Origin: Lachnospiraceae bacterium C1.1
GTDB taxonomy: Bacteria; Bacillota; Clostridia; Lachnospirales; Lachnospiraceae
Direction: 5' to 3'
DNA: 64,000 bases
NCBI GenBank assembly: GCA_030434875.1
Contig: JAUISW010000001.1
Span: forward strand, 248,001 to 312,000
Shown here: positions 23,328-32,507 of the stretch, in pieces
Layout: each line of letters opens with the position of its first letter
Numbering within the stretch: position 1 is the first letter of the stretch
Made by a program: the position numbers and the translations under genes
The notes under the pieces: generated by a model
The model's input: only the letters and a program-made list of their open reading frames with translations
Databases searched by the model: none
Told to the model about the DNA's origin: nothing

Positions 23328-25325
23328 ATGTCAGATATGGATAATTACTACAAGAGATTATACGAAGAAGAAAAAAAGAAAAATGAGAAGCTGACGAGGG
23401 AACTTGTTCAGTCAGAAACAGAAAATGCTGAAATGACAAGAAAGATAAACCTTTTGAAGGGCTCTTTGATCTATAAGTCTATTATGCCGTTTCGCCTTGC
23501 ATGGTCGCATACAAAGAATGCGTTTATCAGAGTTAAGCGTTATGGAAATGTGAAGGGTGTTGTAGATAAGCTTAAATCAAAAAGAATAGAAATGATGGCA
23601 TATAAGCATCATGGAACAGAAAGTTTCCCATCAGCTGATGAAATTGCAAGACAGAGAGCATATAAGTTTGCTGTGAGACATAAATTCAGTATACTGGTTC
23701 CGCTTTACAATACTCCGGAAAAGTTTTTGAGGGAGATGATCGAAAGCGTTACGGCACAGACATATACAGACTGGGAACTTTGCCTGGCTGATGGCTCTGA
23801 TGCAGAGCATCCTGAAGTTGGGAAAATAGTAGATGAATATGTCAGGGCAGATGCGTCCGGAAGGATCAAATATAAGAAGATTGAAAAGAATCTCGGAATA
23901 TCCGGAAACACAAATGAGTGTTTCACGCTTGCGACCGGTGATTATATTGGTCTTTTTGATCATGATGACCTTCTCCATCCATGTGTTCTTTTTGAATATA
24001 TGTGCGAGATAGAAAAAAGCGGTGCTGATTTCATTTATTGTGATGAGGCCACATTTGAGGGCGAGAGCATTAACAATATGGTAACATTGCACTTTAAGCC
24101 AGAGTTTTCTATAGATAATTTAAGGGCTAATAATTATATATGCCATTTTTCTGTATTTAAGAAGGAATTGTCAGACAAGGTTGGACATTTTCGTTCTGAA
24201 TTTGATGGAAGCCAGGATCATGATATGATCTTAAGGCTTACCGATGCTGCAAAATGTATAAAACATGTACCGCATATTCTTTATTACTGGAGAAGTCATG
24301 CCGCATCGACAGCTGCTGATATAAATTCAAAGACATATGCCATAGAGGCTGCGAAAAAGGCAGTTGCAGCACATCTTGAAAGTAAGGGATTTAAGGGATT
24401 TGAAATAGAGAGTACAAGGGCATTCCCTACGATCTTCAGAATCCGATATGCGATCGAAGGTGAACCGAAGATTTCAATCATCATTCCGAACCATGATCAC
24501 GAAGAGGATCTAAGGAGATGTATTGATTCCATTCTCGATAAGAGTTCTTATGAAAACTATGAAATTATCGTAGTTGAGAACAGGAGCAGTGATGAGGCAC
24601 TAAAAAATTATTACAAGTCATTAGAGGAGTGCCCGAAGGTTAAGATCGTTAGCTGTGATATAGAATTTAACTTCTCAAAACTTGTTAACTTTGGTGTTAG
24701 TCAGGCGTCCGGAGATTATATACTTCTTCTGAACAATGATACGGAAGTTATAAGCAGGGACTGGATCGAAAATCTGCTAATGTTTGCAGCAAGAGAAGAC
24801 GTAGGAGCTGTCGGCTGCAAGCTATATTATAAAGACTGGGCGATCCAGCATGCGGGTATCGTGATAGGTCTCGGTGCACACAGAACGGCAGGACATACAC
24901 ATTATCGTCTTGCAAAGGATAATCTGGGTTATATGGGTCGTCTTTGCTATGCACAGGATGTTTCTGCAGTGACCGGAGCATGTCTGATGGTTTCAAAAAA
25001 AGCCTGGGATATGGTAGGCGGTTTCGATGAAGGATTCGCTGTTGCATTGAATGACGTGGATTTCTGCTTAAGATTAAGAGAAAAAGGATTTTTGAATATA
25101 TTTACACCTTTTGCTGAGCTTTTCCATTATGAATCAATCTCAAGAGGGGATGATACAGATGGTTCCGATAAGGCAAGAGCAGCTCGTTACGATCAGGAAG
25201 CAGAAAAATTCAGGACAAAATGGAAGGCAGCACTTGAAGCCGGAGATCCGTACTATAATCCTAATTTTTCACTTGATCACAGCAATTATACCCTTAAAGC
25301 AAGTCCTGCACCAATGGTGCAGTAA
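23328..25325 (+). CDS. Tandem-domain GT2 glycosyltransferase (rhamnan-synthesis type)
   Basis: This 665-aa protein has an N-terminal coiled-coil (residues 1-45, rich in Glu/Lys) and two complete GT2 domains. The first (about 120-350) shows FSILVPLYNTPEKFL, LADGSDAEHPEV, LFDHDDLLHP and SQDHDMILR. The second (about 380-630) shows ISIIIPNHDHEEDL, VVENRSSDE, LLLNNDTEVIS and ALNDVDFCLRL. Two active sites in one chain are typical of enzymes that build alternating rhamnan or other cell-wall polysaccharides. It closes the first transcription block of the locus; the tandem mobile element follows 3 bp after its stop codon. Confidence 0.85.
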   Translation: MSDMDNYYKRLYEEEKKKNEKLTRELVQSETENAEMTRKINLLKGSLIYKSIMPFRLAWSHTKNAFIRVKRYGNVKGVVDKLKSKRIEMMAYKHHGTESFPSADEIARQRAYKFAVRHKFSILVPLYNTPEKFLREMIESVTAQTYTDWELCLADGSDAEHPEVGKIVDEYVRADASGRIKYKKIEKNLGISGNTNECFTLATGDYIGLFDHDDLLHPCVLFEYMCEIEKSGADFIYCDEATFEGESINNMVTLHFKPEFSIDNLRANNYICHFSVFKKELSDKVGHFRSEFDGSQDHDMILRLTDAAKCIKHVPHILYYWRSHAASTAADINSKTYAIEAAKKAVAAHLESKGFKGFEIESTRAFPTIFRIRYAIEGEPKISIIIPNHDHEEDLRRCIDSILDKSSYENYEIIVVENRSSDEALKNYYKSLEECPKVKIVSCDIEFNFSKLVNFGVSQASGDYILLLNNDTEVISRDWIENLLMFAAREDVGAVGCKLYYKDWAIQHAGIVIGLGAHRTAGHTHYRLAKDNLGYMGRLCYAQDVSAVTGACLMVSKKAWDMVGGFDEGFAVALNDVDFCLRLREKGFLNIFTPFAELFHYESISRGDDTDGSDKARAARYDQEAEKFRTKWKAALEAGDPYYNPNFSLDHSNYTLKASPAPMVQ

Positions 25326-25328
25326 AGC

Positions 25329-25697
25329 TACAGAGGGTTACTGTTCACACGCTTTCAGCGTGCTCCAGTAACGGGTTTTGCCATTTAATATTGCCCCCTC
25401 TGTGTGGCATATACTAAGCTCAGCTTTGCTTCGCTAAGTATTATGCGCATACGGCAATGGGCAAAACCCAGTGTTCAGTCAAAGTTATTGTGGCATAACT
25501 GCGCAGCGGAGTGCGCAGTTTGCCTGTGAACAGTAACTACAGAGTTAATGTTCACACAGCTCTGCGCACCTGCTGCGCTGAGCGTAAGACAGCATAAAAC
25601 AGGAAATATGGATTTGCCCTATTGCCGCAGGCAATCTTAAAATGGGCAAATCCAGTTACTGTGAGCACCTGTAAGGTGTGAACAGTAACTACAGAGG
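25329..25697. mobile_element. Tandem pair of palindromic elements sharing one 8-bp target duplication
   Basis: The direct repeat TACAGAGG at 25329-25336 and 25690-25697 flanks a composite insertion. Element 1 (25337-25537, 201 bp) is almost identical to the copy at 6974. Element 2 (25544-25689, 146 bp) has the same end design (GTTAATGTTCAC...GTGAACAGTAAC) but a different core. Between them, 25538-25545 reads TACAGAGT, a third, slightly altered target copy. This is what is expected when a second element inserts at the border of a first. It fills most of the 556-bp gap between two genes of the polysaccharide locus. Confidence 0.85.
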
Positions 25698-25707
25698 CAC
25701 TTATCTT

Positions 25708-25756
25708 TTGACAAGATTCAAAAATATGTGGATATAATGCTTGTTTATGGTATAAT
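25708..25756 (+). promoter_or_regulatory. Promoter region for phosphoglucomutase
   Basis: TTGACA (25708-25713) and TATAAT (25733-25738) are 19 bp apart; a second TATAAT lies at 25751-25756. Both are just downstream of the inserted elements, which would otherwise separate this gene from the upstream operon. The leader from here to 25881 shows nothing else I can name. Confidence 0.5.
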
Positions 25757-25881
25757 ACAATTTGGACAAGGGAAGAGTTAATTTTGTCCGAAGACAGGCG
25801 GCGGAGCGGAAAAACTTAAACCGCTTTAGTTTAAGCTTGAAATCAGATTTAATTAATCTATAAATACGAGGAGGTTAGCTA

Positions 25882-27612
25882 ATGGACGATTTTATGAAAA
25901 AGTATGAGTACTGGCTCAATGATCCCTACTTTGATGAGGAGACAAAGTCTGAACTCAAGGCAATTGAAGGAAAGAAAGAGGAGATAGAAGACAGATTCTA
26001 TAAGGACCTCGAATTTGGTACAGGCGGACTCAGGGGAGTAATTGGAGCCGGCTCTAACCGAATGAATATCTATACAGTTAGAAAAGCAACTCAGGGACTT
26101 GCAAACTATATTTTAAAAGCGGGTACACAGGACAAAGGCGTGGCAATTGCATATGACTGCAGAAGAATGTCACCAGAATTTGCAGATATAGCAGCACTTT
26201 GCCTTGCTGCAAACGGAATCAAGGCTTATGTATTTGATTCACTCAGACCTACACCGGAGCTTTCATTTGCATTGAGAGAGCTTAAGTGTACAGCAGGTAT
26301 AGTAGTAACAGCAAGCCATAACCCGCCTGAATATAACGGATATAAAGTTTACTGGGATGACGGAGCACAGGTAACCTCTCCTATTGATACTGATATTATT
26401 GGCGAAGTTGAAGCTGTTAAGGATTACAGTGATGCAAAGACAATGTCTCTTGAAGATGCAAAGGCAGCAGGCCTTTACGAGGTTATCGGAAAAGAGATAG
26501 ATGACAAGTATATTGAGGAGCTTAAGAAACTTGTTATTCATCCTGATGTTATCAAGGAAACAGCTGATTCCCTTAAGATCGTTTATACACCTTTCCATGG
26601 TACAGGACTTGTTCCGGTTACAAGGATCTTAAAAGAACTTGGTTTCAACAATGTATATGTTGTTCCTGAGCAGGAACTTCCGGATCCTGACTTCACAACT
26701 CTTGATTATCCTAATCCTGAGGATCCTAAGGCATTTACACTTGCACTTAAGCTTGCAAAGGAAAAGGATGCAGATATTGTACTTGCAACTGATCCTGATG
26801 CAGACAGACTTGGTATTTATGCAAAAGATACAGCAACAGGTGAATATATTCCGTTTACAGGAAATATGTCAGGTATCCTTATTGCTGAATATCGTATAAG
26901 AGAGTTAGAGGCAATGGGCAAGCTTCCTAAGAATGGAGCAGTTGTTAAGACCATTGTTTCATCTAATATGATCGACCCTATTTCAGATGCATATAAGCTT
27001 AAACTTATCGAGGTTCTTACAGGATTTAAGTATATCGGTGAGCAGATAAAGTGGTTCGAGCGTGACAATTCTTATGAGTATGTATTCGGTTATGAAGAGT
27101 CTTATGGATGTCTCGTTGGTACACATGCACGTGATAAGGATGCTCCGGACGCTGTAATGTGTCTCTGCGAGGTTGCTGCATGGTGCAAGAAGCAGGGGAT
27201 CACAGTTTGGGATGCAATGATGAATATCTACAAGAAGTATGGTTTCTTCCGCGAGGGTATTCATACAGTTACACTTAAAGGTGTTGACGGTGCAAAAGAA
27301 ATCCAGAATATCATGGACAGGATCAGATCAAATCCGCCTAAGGAATTTGCAGGTCTTAAGGTTCGTGAGTTCAGAGATTACAAGGTTGACAAGTGTGTTA
27401 ATTTTGAGACTGGTGTTGAAGGCAAGACAGGCCTTCCTACATCAAATGTTCTCTACTTTGATCTTGAGAATAACTCATGGTGCTGTGTACGTCCTTCCGG
27501 AACAGAGCCTAAGATTAAATTCTACATGGGTGTAAAGGGAAGCAGTCTTGAGGATTCTGAGAAGAAGCTTGAAGAACTTAAAGAAGAAGTTATTGCTAAA
27601 CTGGCAAAATAA
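25882..27612 (+). CDS. pgcA: Phosphoglucomutase/phosphomannomutase
   Basis: This 576-aa alpha-D-phosphohexomutase interconverts glucose-6-phosphate and glucose-1-phosphate. The catalytic phosphoserine is Ser145 in TASHNPPEYNGYK, the metal loop is DPDADRLG near 305-312, the sugar-binding loop GYEES lies near 404, and the phosphate-binding RPSGTEPK is near the C-terminus. Length fits the Bacillus PgcA type. It would supply glucose-1-phosphate to RfbA. AGGAGG lies 7 bp upstream of ATG 25882. The symbol is by analogy; the choice between PGM and PMM activity is not determined by sequence alone. Confidence 0.9.
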   Translation: MDDFMKKYEYWLNDPYFDEETKSELKAIEGKKEEIEDRFYKDLEFGTGGLRGVIGAGSNRMNIYTVRKATQGLANYILKAGTQDKGVAIAYDCRRMSPEFADIAALCLAANGIKAYVFDSLRPTPELSFALRELKCTAGIVVTASHNPPEYNGYKVYWDDGAQVTSPIDTDIIGEVEAVKDYSDAKTMSLEDAKAAGLYEVIGKEIDDKYIEELKKLVIHPDVIKETADSLKIVYTPFHGTGLVPVTRILKELGFNNVYVVPEQELPDPDFTTLDYPNPEDPKAFTLALKLAKEKDADIVLATDPDADRLGIYAKDTATGEYIPFTGNMSGILIAEYRIRELEAMGKLPKNGAVVKTIVSSNMIDPISDAYKLKLIEVLTGFKYIGEQIKWFERDNSYEYVFGYEESYGCLVGTHARDKDAPDAVMCLCEVAAWCKKQGITVWDAMMNIYKKYGFFREGIHTVTLKGVDGAKEIQNIMDRIRSNPPKEFAGLKVREFRDYKVDKCVNFETGVEGKTGLPTSNVLYFDLENNSWCCVRPSGTEPKIKFYMGVKGSSLEDSEKKLEELKEEVIAKLAK

Positions 27613-27635
27613 AAAAGTTTAAGGAAATTTTGACA

Positions 27636-28808
27636 ATGAATAATGCCATCGGAAAAAGGCTGATCTATTTGCTGCTGATTCTGGCGGCATTGGTATCGAT
27701 AGCATCAGGTGTGAAAAATGCTTATCGATACAGTCAGGATTTTCAATGGGATGCAGCTAAGGCTCTGTGTCTGGGACACGATCCCTACGACCTGAGCCTT
27801 GGCAGCTCTTCGGTTGAAGATATACCTGAATTGGATGAGTTTTATGGATACTTTAATTCCATAGATGTAAAACAAGATATGGAGGCCAATCAGTTTCCGA
27901 GCCTCCTAATTTTATTGTTTCTATATACATTGCTGCCATACAGGGTTGCTGTAGTTTTATGGATAGTTTCCAATTTTATTTTTACGGCAGCAATATTATA
28001 TTTGCTTCGAAAAACTTATATGAAAGAGCTTGGCAGGGATGAATTTGCAATCTTATCGCTTTTGATGATAGCAGGAACACCCTGGAGAAATCAGATAGGG
28101 GTAGGTCAGCATACACTTTTTGCTTTTTCCTTCTTCCTGCTCGCGGTATTATTATCTGATAAGAAAAAGGACACTGCAGCCGGATTTGCGTTAGCTGTTT
28201 CATATTTCAAATATACCTTGACGGCTCCGCTTGCTCTTATATTTATTTATAAGAGAAAATGGAAGAGCTTTATAATATCTGTTGGAATTCATATTTTGCT
28301 GACTATTGCATCGGCATTGTATTTAAATGAATCATTTATAGATATGATAGTAAAACCCCTTAAGGTATCCTCAGCACTTGCAGGGGAGGGAAGCATAGAT
28401 ATAAGTGCGCTGCTTTCCGGATCGGGTTTTGCACTGATTTTTACCGGACTTTTAATGTGTGTATTGTTGGGACTTGCACTAAAGACGAAGGCAGGATATG
28501 AAAATGAAAATATTCTGTTTGCTGTTTTTTTACTGGCTGCATTGATAATCACTTATCACAGAAGCTACGATTTCTTTGTTTTGGCTGCAGTTTATCCCGG
28601 AGTCAAAATTTTAGGCGAAAAATATGATATGAGAATAAGGCGTATATTTAGGGTTACTTATTTAATCCTTCTGTTATACAGCTTTTTCGGACTCAGGATT
28701 TTCAGTGAATCGCAGCCATCACTTGTTATAGAAGCGATAATTTATTATCTCTTCCTTGCAGCATATGCAATTATGATGATCCGGAAACCTAAGACTTTAT
28801 TGGAGTAA
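27636..28808 (+). CDS. GT87/DUF2029-type membrane glycosyltransferase
   Basis: This 390-aa polytopic protein has about nine or ten hydrophobic helices. The extracytoplasmic loop after the first helix reads SQDFQWDAAKALCLGHDPYD, typical of GT87 (DUF2029) GT-C enzymes. Such enzymes use a polyprenyl-phosphate sugar on the outer face to decorate a polymer. The following two genes encode a GtrB-like synthase and a GtrA-like flippase candidate, so the three probably form one decoration module. ATG 27636 has AAGGA 10 bp upstream. Confidence 0.7.
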   Translation: MNNAIGKRLIYLLLILAALVSIASGVKNAYRYSQDFQWDAAKALCLGHDPYDLSLGSSSVEDIPELDEFYGYFNSIDVKQDMEANQFPSLLILLFLYTLLPYRVAVVLWIVSNFIFTAAILYLLRKTYMKELGRDEFAILSLLMIAGTPWRNQIGVGQHTLFAFSFFLLAVLLSDKKKDTAAGFALAVSYFKYTLTAPLALIFIYKRKWKSFIISVGIHILLTIASALYLNESFIDMIVKPLKVSSALAGEGSIDISALLSGSGFALIFTGLLMCVLLGLALKTKAGYENENILFAVFLLAALIITYHRSYDFFVLAAVYPGVKILGEKYDMRIRRIFRVTYLILLLYSFFGLRIFSESQPSLVIEAIIYYLFLAAYAIMMIRKPKTLLE

Positions 28809-28816
28809 GGAAAATA

Positions 28817-29521
28817 ATGGATAAACTTTACATGGTGATTCCTGCCTATAATGAGGAGGAGTCTATAAGGGATGTAATAGATGAATGGTATCCCATGGTA
28901 GTTATGACGGGAGAGGACAGCAGACTTGTTGTTATTGATGACGGTTCTAAGGATCGCACGCTGGAGGTGCTGAAGGCTGAAGCTGAAAAGAGAAGTCAGC
29001 TTATAGTTAAGCATAAGGAAAATTCCGGGCATGGACCGACTATTCTTGCAGGCTATCGTTATGCCTTGAAAGAGGGTGCGGACTATATTTTCCAGACAGA
29101 TTCTGATGGACAGACAAGACCTGAGGAATTTCCGGCATTCTGGAGATGCAGACGTCATTATGACATGATCGTCGGCTATCGTAATCACAGACAGGATGGC
29201 TGGTCAAGGATTTTTGTGACCAAGGTTCTTAAGGCTGTGATATTCCTTTGCTTTCACTGTGTTGTTACTGATGCCAATACGCCATTCAGACTTATGAAGG
29301 CAGAAACTCTTGAAAAGGAAATTCACCTTATACCTAAAAATTATTTCCTTACAAATGTGCTTATTACAGTCATATACACTAAGCACAGAAGGGCAGTTAA
29401 ATTTACTCCGATCACATTCAGAGCGAGACAGGGTGGAGTGAATTCGATTAATATGAAGAGGATTTTTGGCATAGGAAAGAATGCCCTTAGGGATTTTATT
29501 ATGCTTAATAAAAAGATTTGA
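28817..29521 (+). CDS. Polyprenyl-phosphate glycosyltransferase, GtrB/DPM1-like GT2
   Basis: This 234-aa GT2 enzyme shows YMVIPAYNEEESI (residues 5-17), VVIDDGSKDRT near 38-48 and the DxD site QTDSDGQT near 95-101. It is the dolichol-phosphate-mannose-synthase type that charges undecaprenyl phosphate with a sugar on the inner face of the membrane. Unlike phage GtrB it lacks two clear C-terminal membrane helices. It starts 8 bp after the GT87-type gene, and its stop codon lies 14 bp before the GtrA-like start, so the three are cotranscribed. Confidence 0.8.
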   Translation: MDKLYMVIPAYNEEESIRDVIDEWYPMVVMTGEDSRLVVIDDGSKDRTLEVLKAEAEKRSQLIVKHKENSGHGPTILAGYRYALKEGADYIFQTDSDGQTRPEEFPAFWRCRRHYDMIVGYRNHRQDGWSRIFVTKVLKAVIFLCFHCVVTDANTPFRLMKAETLEKEIHLIPKNYFLTNVLITVIYTKHRRAVKFTPITFRARQGGVNSINMKRIFGIGKNALRDFIMLNKKI

Positions 29522-29535
29522 TCGGTTGGTTAGTT

Positions 29536-30036
29536 ATGGAAAATATTATGAACGAGAAAACAAATAATAAAGAAAAAAAGCCGGATATATTTGACAGGAT
29601 CATGCATCTTCCTGTTCTTAATATATTTGAACCCTTTTACAAAAAATATAAAGAGGGGCTTATGTACCTCTTTTTTGGAGGACTTGCCTTTTTCTTAAAT
29701 ATCTTTCTTTTTGCATTATTTACGGATATCATGAAGATTAATGACCTTCTTGCCAATGCAATATCATGGGTCATTTGTGTACTTTTCCAATATATAACAA
29801 ACAGGACCTGGGTTTTTGATGGTCATGTTGAAGGCAGTGCAGCGCTTATTAAGCAGATAAGTTCATTTTTTGGCGGCAGGATCTTTACTCTTGTCGTAGA
29901 GGAGATAATAATCCTCGTATTTATTACATGGCTTGGATTTAACAGGATCGCTGTAAAACTTGTGGCACAGGTAGTGGTTATCGTGCTTAATTATGTAATA
30001 AGCAAGCTTTTTGTCTTCAAAAAGAAAGAGGCTTAA
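29536..30036 (+). CDS. GtrA-like membrane protein, putative lipid-sugar flippase
   Basis: This 166-aa protein has four membrane helices in the GtrA family pattern: a first helix after KYKEGLMYLFFGGLAFFLNI, then NAISWVICVLFQYITNRTWVF, and the closing NYVISKLFVFK. GtrA proteins are thought to flip polyprenyl-phosphate sugars to the outer leaflet. Its neighbours supply the lipid-sugar synthase and the outer-face transferase. The ATG at 29536 has only a weak purine stretch upstream; a TTG at 29518 overlapping the previous stop is an alternative. Confidence 0.82.
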   Translation: MENIMNEKTNNKEKKPDIFDRIMHLPVLNIFEPFYKKYKEGLMYLFFGGLAFFLNIFLFALFTDIMKINDLLANAISWVICVLFQYITNRTWVFDGHVEGSAALIKQISSFFGGRIFTLVVEEIIILVFITWLGFNRIAVKLVAQVVVIVLNYVISKLFVFKKKEA

Positions 30037-30039
30037 AAA

Positions 30040-31110
30040 GTGAAGAAGACAAAAGGAAGATTCTTTTTTTCATTGATAATAGTAATACTGATAATCATTG
30101 CAGTAGGCGGAATGACATATTCTGTATTTAAAAGTTATCTTGAAAAAAAAGGAAGCAGTCTTATGATGGGACATTCTGATCATGCAACTGTTTCTGACGA
30201 GAGAAGTGAACCTTTGCTTGATGAATCTGAAATAGATGAGGAAATTAAGGAACAGCTTGATAAGGCAACAGAAGAGAGTGCAATTGAAGAGAGCAAAGAG
30301 ACTGTTTCAGTAGATTTGATAGTATTTGCAGGACAGAGTAATATGAGCGGTTTAGGAGGAGATGCAGCAAGGGCGGTTACTGTTAAAGAGGGTGCCGGAG
30401 CTGAATTTCGTGCTGTTTCTGATCCGACAAAATTATATACAATAACAGAGCCTTTTGGCTTTTATGAAAACACTGAAACAATGAATGATCTTTTCCTTAA
30501 AAGAGGAAGTCTTGTAAGTGCTTTTGTAAACGCGTATTATGAAGAAACAGGTGTGCCTGTGATCGCGGTTTCTGCGTCTAAGGGAGGAACACCATCTACA
30601 TATTGGGCAACAGATATTGTGGGTGAAGATGTTGTTACAAGATTTATCAATGCAAAGACCTGGCTTAAGGATAATGGTTATACGGTAAGAAATCAGTTCC
30701 TTGTATTCCTGCAGGGAGAAAATGATGTGTTGGAGAATGTTTCAACATCGCAGTATCTCACAGACCTGAATACTTTTTCATCTAAAATGTTCTATAGGGG
30801 AATTGATAAATTCCTAATGATAAGGATAGGCAGAACGAAGGAAGATCCGGATGCATTTAAGAGGATCATAGATGTTCAGACAGAGCTTTGTCGTACCGAT
30901 CCAAGGTTTGTGCTGATCTCAACAATGCTTTCAGCATTTGGTGAAGAATATATGGTTGACAGCTATCATTACAATCAGGATGCCTTAAATGCATTGGGGA
31001 CAGATGCCGGATTAAATGCGGCCAAATTTGCAGAGACCAGGGTTGATCCTCAATTGATCGATTACAGAACAGGGGAAACATATATTCCCGATGATAGAGT
31101 TTTGGAATAG
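30040..31110 (+). CDS. Membrane-anchored SGNH esterase, sialate-O-acetylesterase (SASA) type
   Basis: This 356-aa protein has an N-terminal membrane helix (residues 9-30), an acidic linker and a SASA-type SGNH hydrolase domain (about 92-340). Visible blocks are VFAGQSNMSG with the nucleophile candidate Ser100, AVSASKGGTPSTYW, the LQGENDV block III, and a C-terminal DSYHYNQDALNALG with the Asp/His pair. Such enzymes remove acetyl groups from sugars. It lies in the glycan locus right after the Gtr-like trio, so de-O-acetylation of the surface polymer is the natural guess. It starts at GTG 30040, 3 bp after the preceding stop. Confidence 0.75.
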   Translation: MKKTKGRFFFSLIIVILIIIAVGGMTYSVFKSYLEKKGSSLMMGHSDHATVSDERSEPLLDESEIDEEIKEQLDKATEESAIEESKETVSVDLIVFAGQSNMSGLGGDAARAVTVKEGAGAEFRAVSDPTKLYTITEPFGFYENTETMNDLFLKRGSLVSAFVNAYYEETGVPVIAVSASKGGTPSTYWATDIVGEDVVTRFINAKTWLKDNGYTVRNQFLVFLQGENDVLENVSTSQYLTDLNTFSSKMFYRGIDKFLMIRIGRTKEDPDAFKRIIDVQTELCRTDPRFVLISTMLSAFGEEYMVDSYHYNQDALNALGTDAGLNAAKFAETRVDPQLIDYRTGETYIPDDRVLE

Positions 31111-31122
31111 GGCGGCGAAAAT

Positions 31123-32490
31123 ATGAATTTAAGAACCATCGAAAATTTATATGCAAGAACAAAGTCATACATAGAAAGAAATGGACTTTCGGATGCTGTA
31201 ATAAGGACCGGCGAAGGAATAAAGGATTCTATCAATGATTATTTTTATAATCATGAAATGCAAAGTATGACAGAACATGCTGATATGGGATGCATGGATG
31301 AAGCGGATGAACCCTATAAGATAAGTCTGCTTATTCCGGCATATAATACAGACCATAGAGCTTTAAGACGTCTTTTGAATTCTCTTTCGAAGCAAAGCTA
31401 CAGAAATTTTGAAGCAATAATCGCAGATGCATCTGATGATGATTCTTTAATTGAACTTGTTGAAGAGTTCAGAACTGAGGATGAAAATAATACACGGCTG
31501 ATATATACCCGTTTGAAAGAAAATAAGGGCATTTCTGAAAATACCAATGAGGCATTAAAGTGTGCAACAGGTGATTTTGTAGTGACCGTAGATCATGATG
31601 ATTTTCTCGCTGAAAATGCACTTTTTTCAGCAGCAGCTGCGTTAAGAGATGGTTCGGACATAGTTTATACAGATGAAGACAAATACGATCCAGACGAAGA
31701 CAGATATTTCTGTCCAAACAGAAAACCGGATTTTAACAAAGATCTGCTCCTTTCGAATAATTATATCTGTCATTTGTTTTTGGTAAGGAAAACCATAGCA
31801 GATAAAGTTGGCGGCTTCAGGAAGGAATTTGACGGAGCACAGGATTATGATTTCATTATACGCTGCTGTGAATCAACCTCTCCCGAAAAAATAGCTCATG
31901 TCGGAGAAGTATTATATCACTGGTGTGTTTCGGAGGGTTCAACAGCTGATAATCCAATGAGTAAGCTTTATGCTTATGAAAGTGGGAAAAAAGTCCTTGA
32001 GAAATATCTGGAATCAAAAAATATTCAGGCTGAAGTAACAGATACAAAGCACAGAGGTTTTTATCGGATCAATTATGAGAAGAATCTGCTGGATAAGGAT
32101 GAATATTGTTTTTGTTTAGATAAGAAGCTTATTCCTCTTACGGATGATTATGAGGAGACCCTTGCATCATATCTGATAAGAGATGATGTGGGCGCAGTAG
32201 GAGGAAGAGTTATCGGTAAGCTCGGAAATATAATATGCAACGGTTACAGAGAGGATTCATGCGGCAGAAGAATGTCTCTATATGGTAAAATGCATACGAG
32301 ACTTTCGGGGTATATGCACAGAGCGGCGATGCAGCAGGACGTAGAGGCTGTATCGCTTCATGCATGCGTAGTGAGGAGATCGCTCATGAAATACTATGAT
32401 AAAGATCCGATGAAAATGTTTGCAAGAATACGCAAAGAGGGATATCTTGTTATAGTTGACCCGGAAGTAGAATTTATGAGCAGAAAATAA
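31123..32490 (+). CDS. GT2 glycosyltransferase with degenerate second domain
   Basis: This 455-aa protein has one complete GT2 domain (about 65-300): ISLLIPAYNTDHRALR, IIADASDDD, the DxD-like TVDHDDFLAEN and GAQDYDFIIR. The C-terminal 150 residues keep only the second half of a second GT2 unit (RDDVGAVGGRVIG, then QQDVEAVSLHACVVRRS) without a nucleotide-binding motif. It is therefore a mirror image of the protein at 21472, which lacks the first half of its first domain. It is likely active on one sugar. It begins 12 bp after the esterase gene. Confidence 0.75.
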   Translation: MNLRTIENLYARTKSYIERNGLSDAVIRTGEGIKDSINDYFYNHEMQSMTEHADMGCMDEADEPYKISLLIPAYNTDHRALRRLLNSLSKQSYRNFEAIIADASDDDSLIELVEEFRTEDENNTRLIYTRLKENKGISENTNEALKCATGDFVVTVDHDDFLAENALFSAAAALRDGSDIVYTDEDKYDPDEDRYFCPNRKPDFNKDLLLSNNYICHLFLVRKTIADKVGGFRKEFDGAQDYDFIIRCCESTSPEKIAHVGEVLYHWCVSEGSTADNPMSKLYAYESGKKVLEKYLESKNIQAEVTDTKHRGFYRINYEKNLLDKDEYCFCLDKKLIPLTDDYEETLASYLIRDDVGAVGGRVIGKLGNIICNGYREDSCGRRMSLYGKMHTRLSGYMHRAAMQQDVEAVSLHACVVRRSLMKYYDKDPMKMFARIRKEGYLVIVDPEVEFMSRK

Positions 32491-32507
32491 GTGAAGGATT
32501 GGATTTT

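Noticed and set aside
3609..25697. Palindromic elements as a CRISPR array
   Set aside because: The copies are far apart, long, and bounded by target duplications; there are no regular spacers or cas genes.
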